A stretch of DNA of 64,000 bases from Manis javanica (lineage: Eukaryota > Chordata > Mammalia > Pholidota > Manidae), in NCBI RefSeq assembly GCF_040802235.1, contig NC_133169.1, positions 45,577,034-45,641,033 on the forward strand. The letters are read 5' to 3'. The position numbers were made by a program, and so were the translations under genes. The stretch's first letter is position 1. Each line of letters starts with the position of its first letter. Of this stretch, positions 48,600 through 59,589 are shown piece by piece. The notes beneath the pieces were generated by a model. It was given only the letters and a program-made list of their open reading frames with translations, did not search any database and was not told the origin of the DNA.

Positions 48600-49050
48600 T
48601 CTCTCAGCATGAGGCAGTGAGCACATCACTCTACTCTTCTCGGGTTTTGTGACTCAGCTCCACCCTGGGCCCCACTGCCTCGTCCTCCCCCAACAGCTCC
48701 TCTACCATCTCCAGGGCTGAAGGCACTGCTCCTCCCTCCCACTCTCCCCTGGCCTCCTGGAGCACAGAGACTCCTGCCACCTCCTCCCTGGCCTGCTCGT
48801 GCGTATTTCAGCGTCATGACCTCTGTTCTCAAAGGCTGTCTCCGTTTCTAAGGACCTCCATAGCTCATTGCTGAGCTTCTCCAAGAGTTGCTAAAGTTGT
48901 GTCTCCTCAATAGCCTTTCCAGTATCTTGAGAAACAAAAATCCCACAATCCCTACCACCACACAGCCACTCAGGGCCTCTATGCAGTCTTCCATCTCACG
49001 GAGGGGTGGTGTCTCCACACTTCCCCACTCTAGGGAAGGCCCAACCCCTC
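48600..49050 (-). pseudogene. Decayed coding-like stretch with a predicted membrane helix, unidentified
   Basis: On the minus strand, from about 49030 to 48860, a frame reads METPPL-like, then MEDCIEALSGCVVVGIVGF and LFLKILERLLRRHNFSNSW. This is one hydrophobic helix of about 20 residues followed by a basic stop-transfer segment. Beyond a frame change it continues as a charged, Glu-rich region (LEKLSNELWRSLETETAFEN, later REEVAGVSVLQEARGEWEGG and ALEMVEELLGEDEAVGP) to about 48620. The pattern of a single-pass membrane protein with an acidic tail is plausible for a cellular gene remnant; a retroviral remnant is possible. I do not recognise the family. Confidence 0.35.
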
Positions 49051-49355
49051 TAGGAAGTCCTTCACCTTAGACCAATTTCCCACTAGGGGCTCCCCGAGGG
49101 GAAGCTCCACAGATAGGGATTGCTGGGTGAAGACACATCATGCATAGGGGGACCCCAACTTCCACAAGGGGGTTTCCAGGTATCTCCCCACCATCTCAGG
49201 TGCAGCCCGCCCAAACATTGCACCCATGAAGACAGATTTTGGGTTCAGAGGTCCTACCAACTATTGCTAGATGTAGCTCTGGGGGAAAAGCGCATTCCTA
49301 GCCCAGGGCAAAATAAACCTGCAAAGCCAAAATCAGTCAAAAGGAAAAAATGAAG
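49051..49355. other. Unassigned DNA between a coding-like stretch and an LTR-like repeat
   Basis: Moderately GC-rich. May belong to the same element as the neighbouring antisense coding-like stretch, but no motif is convincing. Confidence 0.3.
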
Positions 49356-49359
49356 TGGG

Positions 49360-49720
49360 AGAAACCCATTTACTGCTTACAAGAAGCATGGTTGTTGCTA
49401 TCACTTGCTCACTTTTCTCCCATTTGCACTGGGAAGGCCCCAAAACCTCTCCTGTCCCATTGTGCTCTCACCTCTCCACCCCTGTTAACAGTCACCTATT
49501 GATATGGAAATGCCAGGTGAGAGATTCTGGAAATACTGTATTTCACCCACATTTCCGGAAGCAGCATATAGCACCTCTGAACCATTGTTTTGACCTAAAT
49601 GTTGGGTTGCACAAAAGGATAGCGGTGTCTTTAGAGGGCCAATAACAGGAAAGGGCGCAGTGCAAGCCACTTTGCAACTTGAAACACACAACTGCTTATA
49701 TCTAAAATATTGGAGATATT
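49360..49720 (+). repeat. LTR-like repeat related to 61855-62100
   Basis: The block 'cattgatatggaaatg...ccaggtgagagattctggaaatactgtatttcacccaca' (49495-49545 area) has a counterpart at 61990-62085 with the same word order and an extra segment of about 35 bases. Shared order over about 100 bases suggests one interspersed repeat family, possibly an old LTR. Orientation and limits are uncertain. Confidence 0.4.
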
Positions 49721-49924
49721 ATTGTTGAGAAATGGTGTCATGTGACATTAACTGCAGGCTCTATTAGGATAATTATGAATGAAATCACTGAAATTCAAGA
49801 GTGAATTCATGCCATCCACAGCGGAAAATTGCATGGCATTTAAAAGCAGCTCTTGCCATGCTGCTGGGTTTCGGCAGACAGAGCACCAGGCCTCAGGGGA
49901 CCACTAATCACAGAGTGACGTCCA

Positions 49925-51206
49925 CTTATAGTGAGACTTTTTTGTTGTTTAATTAGTTGATATAAGTATTATATTGTTTCCAAGTGCACAACACAGTGAT
50001 TCACCAATTACACACATTATTAAATCCTCACCCCAACTACTATAAGAAGATGTTACAGATGTACAGACTACATTCTCTGTGCTGTACTTTCATCCCCATG
50101 ACTAACATACTATGATTGAGATTTTGTGCCTCTTGACCTTTTCAACTATTTCACCCACCCACTCCAATCCCCCTGCCACGGTAACCGCTAATCACTTCTC
50201 AGTGTCTATGAGTCTACTGCTGTTCTGTTCATTTTATTTTGTTTTATTTTTAGATTCCATATAAAAGTGAAATCACATTGTATTTTTCTTTCTCCACCTG
50301 GCTTATTTCACTTAGCATTATACCTTCCACATCCATTCATATTTTCACAAATGGCAGGATTTCTTCCTTTCTTATGGCTGAATAATATTGCATTGTGTAT
50401 ATGTGCCCCTGTTGTTTATCCATTCATCTACTGATGGACACTTAGGTTGCTCCCATACCTTGGCTACTGTAAATAATATGGCAAGAAACAAAGGGGTACA
50501 TATATCTTTTTGAATAAGACATATATTTTCCTTTGGATAAATTCCTAGAATTAAAATAACTGGGTCTTATGGTATTTCTATTTTCAGTTTTTGAAAAACC
50601 TCAATTCTGTTTTCATAGTGGCTGCACCAATTTACATTCCCAGCAAAGGTGTAGGAGGGTTCTACTTTCTCCACATTCTTACCAACATATTTTCTTGTCC
50701 TTTTGGTAGTGGCCATCCTGACTGGTGTGGGGTGATATCTCATGGTGATTTTGATTTGCATTTCTCTGATGATTAGCAATGTGGAGCATCTTTCATGTGC
50801 CTGTTGGCCATCTGTGTATCTGCATTGGAGAAGTATCTGTTTATATCCTCTGCCCATTTTTAATTCAGGTTATTGGTCTTTTGGTGTTGAGACATATGAG
50901 TTCTTTGTGTATTTTGGATGTTAACCCCTTGTTGGATATGTCATTTACCAATATATTCTCCCATCCAGTAGATTGCCTTTCATTTTGTTGATGGTGTTCT
51001 TTGCTGTAGAGTTTTTTTTAGTTTGTTTTAGTCCTACTGGTTTATTTTTGCTTTTATTTAGCTTATCCAGGGAGATGTGTCCAGAAAATTTACTCATGCT
51101 TATGTTCATGAGATTTTTGCCTGTTTTCTCCTAAGAGTTAATGATTTCATATCCTATATTTAGGTCTTCAATTCATTTTGAGTTTACTTTTGGTATGGTG
51201 CTAGTA
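49925..51206 (-). mobile_element. Old antisense L1, 3' UTR and ORF2 end
   Basis: Plus-strand landmarks 'caagtgcacaacacagtgat', 'tggctgaataatattgcatt', 'ctactgatggacacttaggt' and 'gcatttctctgatgattagc' give the reverse complement of an L1 3' UTR and the ORF2 C-terminus. A minus-strand frame of 96 codons (50857-50567) still shows the cysteine-region neighbourhood. It ends abruptly at about 51206, where copy B of the local duplication begins. Confidence 0.85.
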
Positions 51207-51784
51207 TATTTGTTTCTTTCCTCAATGAATTGAAATGCCTCATCTGGAAAACACCTAAAGAAATTTTAGGAACTCCTTCCCAACAGTGGCCTAAGGCCAC
51301 ACTGCCCTGTTAGTTACTTAAACTATATGATTCAGCTCCCAGTGGACATTCTCAAGTGGACACATACACACAGAACAGGTGTTATACCTAATCTCCCAGC
51401 AAAGATGTCCATGAGTGTTCATGGCATTATCTGAAATGTCAAGTGCAGGGATGAGAGGTGAATATGTACAGTGGTTTGAACACTTTCAAATAATCGTACT
51501 CAGAAAAATGACTTTTTTTAGGTGATGAATGTAAGATCACTGTCAGCTAACCAATCTGGTGAGTGTGAAATGTGGGGGCAAGAAAAGGCATATATCCTAA
51601 TTGTATTTTGATGGTTGTTTATCACATAAGAGTTGAGATGGTTCAACAAATGCTTAGGAGAATTTTGATTTTAGTTAATTAAGAAAGTTTTATAAACTAT
51701 TAGAATAAGAAGTTGATACATTCAGACATATCATTAACCAGGGAACCTCAAATATGAAATTTTATTTGACTGAGCTGGGAAATA

Positions 51785-53000
51785 CAATTTACGAAATTAG
51801 AGCACTTTCACAAAAGACTGTGATGCACTTGCATAGTTGTTGACCTTTTGGCAATGTGGTTATTGTGTGGGCTGAAATAATTCCAGATTTAAGGTTATCA
51901 TTTTAGGAAATGAGTTCCATAATTGATATAAGGTTTATATAAGCCTATATTTAAGTACTAGCATTACCAAAGTTTATAGATTCATTTTCATTGAAATATA
52001 TTTCCTAAAAATGACTAAAGAAGCATCTTAAATGTATGTTTTTGCAAACAGTTCTATGATCTGTCAAACTCATGTACACTGTGTTTTGACATTAGTTTGG
52101 GCCTCAAGGATGCCTAAGACTTCAGGGCTGCCCCTGTCTCTAGGAACTGTACTGCCTTTTAGTTCACCACGCTAGTCTCATCAATTCTTTGTTGATTGTA
52201 CAACAATACATGGAAAATATATATATTTTAAGTCTACCTTTGAGTGAACTGCTTAAAGACTTGTACACTTTTTGAAGACATGAACTATGAACCTAAAATG
52301 TAAATCATTTTACAATTCTGGGAAGAATTGGTGATACATCTACTAATTTGTTGTGAAGTGGTAGTGAAACAGTGAAATTGAAAACACAATCAATACTGAT
52401 ATTATCTTTTTACTACTAAATATTTTTTACCTATACTTATCATAGATAGGACTAAGGTCTATACTAAATCATACTGCATTCATGAAAATATGGTCACTAA
52501 AAAAAGATACTGTGACAAAATATGTACTAAATGTTAAATAGGTGCAAAAGGTACTTAAAAAATGAAGATAATTTATTTATACATAATTCAGCCAAAACTT
52601 GTCTTAGAAATGCCATTGAATTTAAAAGATAAGTATATTTACTGAGGAAGGTAAGGGGCATCGTGCTCCGGGTCTGTGATGAATCCCCTGGAGTTGGGGA
52701 GGATTGCGTCTTGGTGGAGAGGCTTTACAGGGTGTAGGTAAGAGAAACTATTCCCCACCAGCAGGGCTGTTTTCATGGCAGACTGGGAGGTGCTTGCATA
52801 GCGGCTGATACTGCTATGCAATGTGTGGATTGTTGTCTGGGTTGAAATCCTACCAGATTTAAGGAGATCAGGTTAGGGAACAGGTGTCATGATCTATGTG
52901 AGAGTTGGTCAAACCCAGAATTATATTTTAAGTGCCGTTTGGGTGTGAATGGCAGCACTTCTTACAAAATAAAATGATTTGGGGGCCATTTCATAAACAT
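51785..53000. repeat. Element repeated twice inside copy B (51785-52000 and 52760-53000)
   Basis: The words 'gcacttgcatagttgttgac', 'gcaatgtggttattgtgtgg' and 'gctgaaataattccagattt' at 51825-51900 recur in diverged form at 52790-52870 ('gtgcttgcatagcggctgat', 'gcaatgtgtggattgttg', 'gttgaaatcctaccagattt'), same orientation. Each is followed by 'aagg..atca..ttagg.aa'. The family is unknown to me. Next to the second copy, the minus strand is open for 60 codons (52821-52639). Confidence 0.5.
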
Positions 53001-53724
53001 GCTTCCTGGAGGGGAAGGTGGATGCTGGTCTTTGTATGAGACAGTGTTGAATTTTATTGGGATGGGCTCATGTGAAATTTAATTAATAAAATAACACATA
53101 TATGTCCAAATCCTCAATATCAATTGCAGAGAATAGCAGTTTTACTTGGCTCTTTGTGGGTTTCTTTTTTCTTTTTCTCTTTTTCCCAATCAGCACACAG
53201 TGGTTTCCTAGGGTAACTTATGCTTAAACACTATTTTATCTTACATGAAAGAGTTCTTGTTAATTTATTTCTTGTCTAGATTAACTCAAAAGTATAAAAT
53301 GGATTAACTGCCTTGGGGGCAATAATCTATTTCCTAAGTTTAAAGGACATCTTCAGGAAATAATCCATGCCTTCACAGGAATAGTGGCAGTATCATGGTT
53401 ATCAAGAATTTTTTCCAAATTTCCCTGATTGTATTAATCTGTTTAATTTTTTACACTTGACTTTTAGTATTCTATGCATACCATGGAGCTTTCAAGGAAA
53501 TAATATCTTTATTAACAACCTAGGATGTGTTGTGAAAATAAAATAATACATAGAAACAATCTGGAAACTTTATCATTTAGAAATCCAGGGAGTAGATGGT
53601 AACTCTGATGGTGACTATGTAGCAGGCAGAGCTGCTGCTGAAGATGTTAAGTGTCACAGCTACTGTTCAGTGATGCCTTCTGCCTATCACATTGGAAGTA
53701 TCCTGGCTTTGTTATCTCAAACAA
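53001..53724. other. Unassigned DNA
   Basis: T-rich and AT-rich sequence with no recognisable repeat or gene. Confidence 0.4.
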
Positions 53725-54490
53725 TCATGAAGTGATTGATTTTACTAGTTTATTGGCATATAATGAACAAATAAAAATTGTATGTATTTGAAGTTCACAG
53801 ATAATGTTTCCCTATATGTACATATTAAAACTATCACCCAAAAGAAGCTAATGAGCATAACCATCAACTCACATAACTCTATTTTTTCTTTTGTCAGCTG
53901 AGAACACCTCCAACTGGTTACATGCCTCCCAGCAAATTTCAAGTTTACAAAACAATATGTAACTACAGGCACATTGCTGTGTGTTTGATCTTGAGAGCTT
54001 ACTCTTTTGAATAATAGTAATGCAATATTTCACTCACATCTCCCCATTTCTTCCTCCCTTCAACCACTGACAAGCACCATTCTACTCCCTACCTCTATGA
54101 TTCTGATACTTTTGATGCCACATCAGTGTCATCAAGCAGTGTTTTGTCTTCCCGAGCCTGGATTATTTCACTCAGCTAATGCGCTCCAGGGTATCCATGT
54201 TGTTGCAAATGGCAGTATTTCCTTTTTGAAGGCTGTAATATACATGTGTATATATATATACACTTATATACACACACATATATATTCATTCGTCAGTGGA
54301 TGTTTGGGTTATTCCTCTATCTTAGCTATTGTGAATAATGCTGCAATAATCATAGGAGTTTAGATAATAATTTGATTTCCTTTGGATATATACCAACTGG
54401 GATTGCTAGCATATGGTACCTATATTTTAAATTTTTGAGGAACATCTGTATAGTATTCCACTCACTGTAACAATTTCAGTTCATCACCAT
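53725..54490 (-). mobile_element. Old antisense L1 3' UTR fragment
   Basis: The plus strand reads 'cactgacaagcaccattcta', 'cagggtatccatgttgttgc', 'cgtcagtggatgtttgggtt' and 'ctattgtgaataatgctgca', a standard antisense order of L1 3' sequence. A short TA/CA-rich simple repeat (54240-54285) lies at the usual 'tgtatata' site. It is inserted between the two homologous blocks of copy B. Confidence 0.85.
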
Positions 54491-55360
54491 GATGTACAAA
54501 TGAACTGAATATATCCTGAATATGTACATATCCAACTTGATTTACACAGGAGACAATTTGTGCATGTATTTCAAATCAGAACCGTTCAGGGAGGACCACT
54601 TTTGTATTGCAAATAAGACAGGAATCAGAGCTCCTCTGAGGCTCTGAGGGCGGGGCGCGCATTCTCTGCACCTGTCATTAGGTTTGGGTTGTTGCAGGAA
54701 ACAAGGCAGGTCATGGGTAAGACAGCAAGAAAGGGAAAACAGGAGAGGTGAGAATAAGAATTACACACACACACAAAACCAGTTTACTTGGGCATAAGGG
54801 AAATCATATACATTCTTTACCTTTTCATCTGTAGTGAACATATATTTTAATAGATTTCATGTGACTTTTAGTTTAATTTTTAGTAAACATGAAAAATTTA
54901 TTTCAGAGTTGACCTCAAGAATTCTAAGGGCTAGTGAAGGGTATTTATTTGGACAAAATTAATACGTAAATATCTAAATCTATCACTCTAGTATCTAAAT
55001 TACTAGCAGAGCAACCAGAGAATTTCTCTTAAATCTCTGAATCTGCTCTTATCTGTAAATTGCCAGATTACATCAGCCTCAAGAGATAGCGGTCAAGTTA
55101 ATCTTGAGACAAATTTTGACACTCGTCAGACCGCACCTAGTGTAGAAGGTCAGTAAAAATTTACAGCTTGAACTTCTTTACCATGTAAGGATCTCATGTC
55201 GCTTCAGAACTCGTTTCTCCAAATCATTGAAAAACCAGCTGATTTTGTTTTCTTCCTGTGTGTATTTTCAGTAAGGCTGATATCACAATCACAAATTAAG
55301 TGGAATTTAAAGAATGAAGTCAGGCGAAAATCTAATTTAAATGGTCTGTGAAAGTAAAAT

Positions 55361-55475
55361 AGCTTCGGCGGCCTCGCGGCAAGGGGCGGGGCCCTCCGAG
55401 GGTCGTGGGGGCGGGGCGCGGCGGTCCAGCTCCCGGACCTCAGGGAGAGTGCGGCTCGGCGCAGATTGAAATTCA
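55361..55475 (+). other. GC-rich leader of the DEUP1 retrocopy
   Basis: Contains GGGGCGGGGC boxes and many CpGs in an AT-rich setting. Position just before the first DEUP1 codons suggests copied 5' UTR. Its CpG content is preserved as in the FAM217A retrocopy leader. Confidence 0.55.
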
Positions 55476-55751
55476 AGAATTATAAACCGGAGGCAACAGA
55501 TTCTTGACATCGAGAACAAAGCCCATAATACAATAGGAGCTTCTCCTTGTGAGGCCGAGCTTCAGGAATTAATGGAACGAATTTACATCATGGTGGGATT
55601 ACTTAGACAGAAGCTGGACAGTCTGGAGAAATGTAACTTCCATTTTCCTAGTTTGACTCAGAATTATGAAGGACAACTACAAACTCTGAAAGCTCAATTT
55701 TCCAAACTAACGAATAGATTTGAAAGACTGAAGTTACACTAAATGAAACAT
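55361..55751 (+). pseudogene. DEUP1: Partial DEUP1 (CCDC67) processed retrocopy
   Basis: DEUP1 builds the deuterosomes that multiply centrioles in multiciliated cells. After a GC-rich leader (55361-55470), one frame from about 55496 reads IENKAHNTIGASPCEAELQE, then LMERIYIMV, then GLLRQKLDSLEKCN, then TQNYEGQLQTLKAQFSKLTN and RFERLKLH, followed by a stop where the parent has Gln, then MK. These are N-terminal coiled-coil residues of DEUP1 from several exons joined without introns. About 40 residues that normally sit between IMV and GLLRQ are absent in frame, as from a skipped exon. A pyrimidine-rich TTCCATTTTCCTAG replaces a few codons before TQNYEG, like use of an upstream splice acceptor. 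The copy stops at 55751, where L1 sequence begins. Non-functional fragment. Confidence 0.82.
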
Positions 55752-55858
55752 TGTATGTCCATGGCTCCTTTATCATATATTAATTGACCATATATGTTTG
55801 GGTTAATGTCCGAAGTCTCTATTTTGTTCCACTGGTCTGTGGCTCTGTTCTTGTGCCA

Positions 55859-58500
55859 TTACCAAATTATCTTGATTACTGTGGCTTTGTAGTAGAGCTT
55901 TAAGTTGGGGAGCGAAATACCCCCCACTTTATTCTTCCTTCTCAGGATTGCTTTGGCTATTTGAGGTCTTTGGTGTTTCCATATGAATTTTTGAACTATT
56001 TGTTCCAGTTCATTGAAGAATGCTGTTGGTAATTTGATAGGGATTGCATCAAATCTGTATATTGCTTTGGGCAGGATGACCACTCTGACTATATTAATTC
56101 TTCCCAGCCAGGAGCATGGGATGAGTTTCCATTTGTTAGTGTCCTCTTTAATTTCTCTTAAGAGTGTCTTATAGTTTTCAGGGTATAGGTCTTTCACTTC
56201 CTTGGTTAGGTTTATTCCTAAGTGTTTTATTCTTTTTGATGCAATTGTGAATGGAATTGTTTTCCTGATTTCTCTTTCTATTAGTTCATTGTTAGTGTAT
56301 AGGAAAGCCACAGATTTCTGTGTGTTAATTTTATATCCTGCAACTTTGCTGTATTCCGATATCAGTTCTAGTAGTTTTGGAGTGTACAATATCATGTCAT
56401 CTGCAATTAGTGACAGTTTAACTTCTTCTTTACCAGTTTGAATTCCCTGTATTTCTTTGTTTCGTCTAATTCCTGTGGCTAGGACCTCCAGTACCATGTT
56501 GAATAACAGTGGGGAGAGTGGGAATCCCTGTCTTGTTCCCGATCTCAGTGGAAAAGCTTTCAGCGTCTCACTGTTCAGTATGATGTTAGTTGTGGGTTTC
56601 CCATATATGGCCTTTATTATGTTCAGGTACTAGCCCTCTAAACCCATTTTGTTGAGCATTTTTATCATGAATGGATGTTGAATTTTGTCAAATGCTTTTC
56701 AGCATCTATGGAGATGATCATGTGGTTTTTTCCTTCTTTTTGCTTATGTAGTGAATGATGTTGATGGATTTTTGAATGTTGTACCATCCTTGCATCCCTG
56801 AGATGAATCCCACTTGGTCATGGTGTATGATCATTTTGATGTATTTTTGAATTCAGTTTGCTAATATTTTGTTGATTATTTTTGCATCTACATTCATCAG
56901 GGATATTGGTCTGTAATTTTCTTTTTTGGTGTGGTCTTTGCCTGGTTTTGGTATTAGGGTGATGTTGGCTCCATAGAATGAGTTTGGGAATATTCCCTCC
57001 TCTTCTATTTCTTGGAAAACTTTAAGGAGAATAAGTATTATATCTTCCTGTATGTCTGACAAAATTCTGAGGTAAATCCATCTGACCCAGGGGTTTTGTT
57101 CTTGGGTAGTTTTTTGATTACCACTTCAATTTCTTTGATGATAATTGGTTTGTTTAGATTTTGTTTCCCCCTTGGTCAGTCTTGGAAGGTTGTATTTTTC
57201 TAGGAAGTTGTATATTTCTCCTAGGTTTTACAGCTCGTTAGCATATAGGTTTTCATAGTAGTCTCTAATAATTCTTTGTATTTCTGTGGGGTCCGTAATG
57301 ATGTTTTCTTTCTCGTTTCTGATTCTGTTGGTGTATGTCGATTTTCTTTTTCTCTTAATAAGTCTGGCTAGAGGCTTATCTATTTTGTTTATTTTCTCAA
57401 AGTACCAGCTCTTGGTTTCATTGATTTTTTCTATTGTTTCATTCTTCTCAATTTTGCTATTTCTTCTCTGATCTTTATTATGTCCCTTCTTCTGCTGCTT
57501 TAGGCCTCATTTGTTCTTCTTTTTCCAATTTTAATAATTCTGATGTTAGTCTATTCATTTGGGTTTGTTCTTCCTTCTTTAAATATGCCTGGATTGCTAT
57601 ATACTTTCCTCTTAAGACTGCTTTCATTGCATCCCACAGAAGTTGGGGCTTTGTGTTATTGCTGTCATTTGTTTCAATATATTGCTGGATCTCCATTTTG
57701 ATTTGGTCATTGATCCACTGATTGTTTAGGAGCATGTTGTTAAGCCTTCTTGTTTTTGTGGGCCTTTTTACTTTCTTTGTACAATTTATTTCTAGTTTTA
57801 TACCTTTGTGGTCTGAAACGTTGGTTTGTAGAATTTCAATTTTTCTGAATTCACTGAGGCTCTTTTTGTGGCCTAGTATGTGGTCTATTCTGGAGAATGT
57901 TCCATTTACACTTGAGAACAATGTGTATCCTGTTGCTTTTGGATGTAGAGTTCTATAGATGTCTATTATGTCCATCTGTTCTACTGTGTTGTTCAGTGCC
58001 TCTGTGTCCTTAATTATTTTCTGTCTGGTGGATCTGCCCTTTGGAGTGAATGGTGTGTTGAGGTCTCCCAAAATGAATGCATTGCATTCTATTTCCTCCT
58101 TTAATTCTGGCAGTATTTGTATTACATATGCTGGTGCTCCTGTGTTGAGTGCATATATATTTATAATGGTTATATCCTCTTGTTGGACTGAGAGCCCTTT
58201 ATCATTATGTAATGTCCTTCTTTATCTCTTGTTACTTTCCTTGTTTTGAAGTCTATTTTGTCTGATACTAGTACTACAACACTTGCTTTTTTCTCCCTGT
58301 TGTTTGCATCAAATATCTTTTTCTATCCCTTGACTTTTAGTCTGTGCATATCTTTGGGTTTGAGGTGAGTCTCTTGCAAGCAGCATATAGATGGGTCTTG
58401 TTATTTTATCCATTAAGTGAGTCTATGTCTTTTGATTGGTGCATTCAGTCCATTTACATTTTGGGTGATTATCGATAGGTATGTACTTATTGCCATTTCA
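55859..58500 (-). pseudogene. LINE-1 ORF2 remnant, C-terminally truncated
   Basis: Large minus-strand frames remain: endonuclease/linker (58071-57478, with RIDHILGHKKSLSEFRKIEI), RT N-terminal (57062-56853, [20 protein letters not shown]) and RT core to thumb (56497-55859). In the catalytic box the usual Phe-Ala-Asp-Asp reads IADD (about 56400), and a few codons just after it are deleted. Multiple shifts elsewhere. Not functional. Confidence 0.85.
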
Positions 58501-58953
58501 GGCTTTAGATTCTAGGTTTCCAAAGGTTCCAGGTTACTTTCCTTACTATCTATGAGTCTAACTTAACTCACTTAGTATGCTCTTACAAACACAATGTAAA
58601 GGTTCTTTTCTATTTCTCCTCCTTTTTCTTCCTCCTTCATTCTTTATATATTAGGTATCATATTCTGTATTCTTTGTCTATCCCTTGATTGACTTTGGGG
58701 ATAGTTAATTTAATTTTGCATTTGCTAAGTAATTAGCTTTTCTACTTTCTTTACTGTGGTTTTATTACCTCTGGTAACAGCTATTAAACCTTAGGAACAC
58801 TCCCATCTATAACAATCCCTCCAAAATAGACTGTAGAGATGGTTTGTGGGAGGTAAATTCTCTCAGCTTTTGCTTATCTCGAAATTGTTTAATCCCTCCT
58901 TCAAATTAAAATGATAATCTTCCCAGATAAAGTAACCTTGGTTCCAGGCCCTT

Positions 58954-59586
58954 CTATTTCATGGCATTAAATACATCATGCCACTCCCTTCTGGCCTGTA
59001 AGGTTTCTGCTGAGAAGTCTGATGTTAGCCTGATGGGCTTTCCTTTGTATGTAATCATATTTCTGTCTCTGGATGCTTTTAACAGTCTGTCCTTATCCTT
59101 TATCTTATCCATTTTAATTACTAGGTGTCTTGATGTTGTCTTCATTGGGTCCCTTGTGTTGGGAGATCTGTGGATCTCCACAGCCTCACAGACTATCTCC
59201 TTCCCCAGACCTGGGAAGTTTTCAACAAGTACCTCCTCAAAGACACTTTCTATCCCTTTCTCTCTCTCTTCTTCTGGTATCCTTATAATGCGAAGATTGT
59301 TCCATTTGGATTGGTCACACAGTTCTCTCAATATTCTTTCATCCTCAGGGATCCTTTTTTCTCTCTGTGCCTCAGCTTCTTTGTATTCCTCTTCTCTAGT
59401 TTCTATTTCATTTATCATTTCCTCTACTATATCCCGCCTGCTTTTAATACCCTCCATCATGATCTTCAATGATTGGATCTCCAGCCTGAATTCATTCCTG
59501 AGTTTTTGGATGTCTTTCCATACCTCCATTAGCATGTTGATGATTTTTATTTTGAACTCCCTTTCAGGAAGAGTCATGAGGTCCAT
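58954..59586 (-). pseudogene. LINE-1 ORF1, stopped at codon 211
   Basis: The frame encodes the coiled coil (residues about 10-75), the RRM region (NNLRIIRIPEEEREKGIESV) and most of the C-terminal domain, ending at ARREWHDVFNAMK where a stop codon lies. Homologous 3' sequence continues beyond. The N-terminal part is clearly different in sequence from the ORF1 at 35453-36337, while the C-terminal half is similar. Confidence 0.82.
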
Positions 59587-59589
59587 ATC

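Larger units (their letters stand above)
51207..55355 (+). repeat. Local duplication, copy B
   Basis: Blocks 51207-52590 and 54520-55350 align with copy A about 30 kb away (see the copy A entry). Relative to copy A, this copy contains about 480 extra bases at 51785-52255, and the DNA between the two blocks includes a second copy of the same extra sequence, a T-rich unassigned part and an old L1 fragment. The right end is cut by the DEUP1 retrocopy at 55361. Confidence 0.75.
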
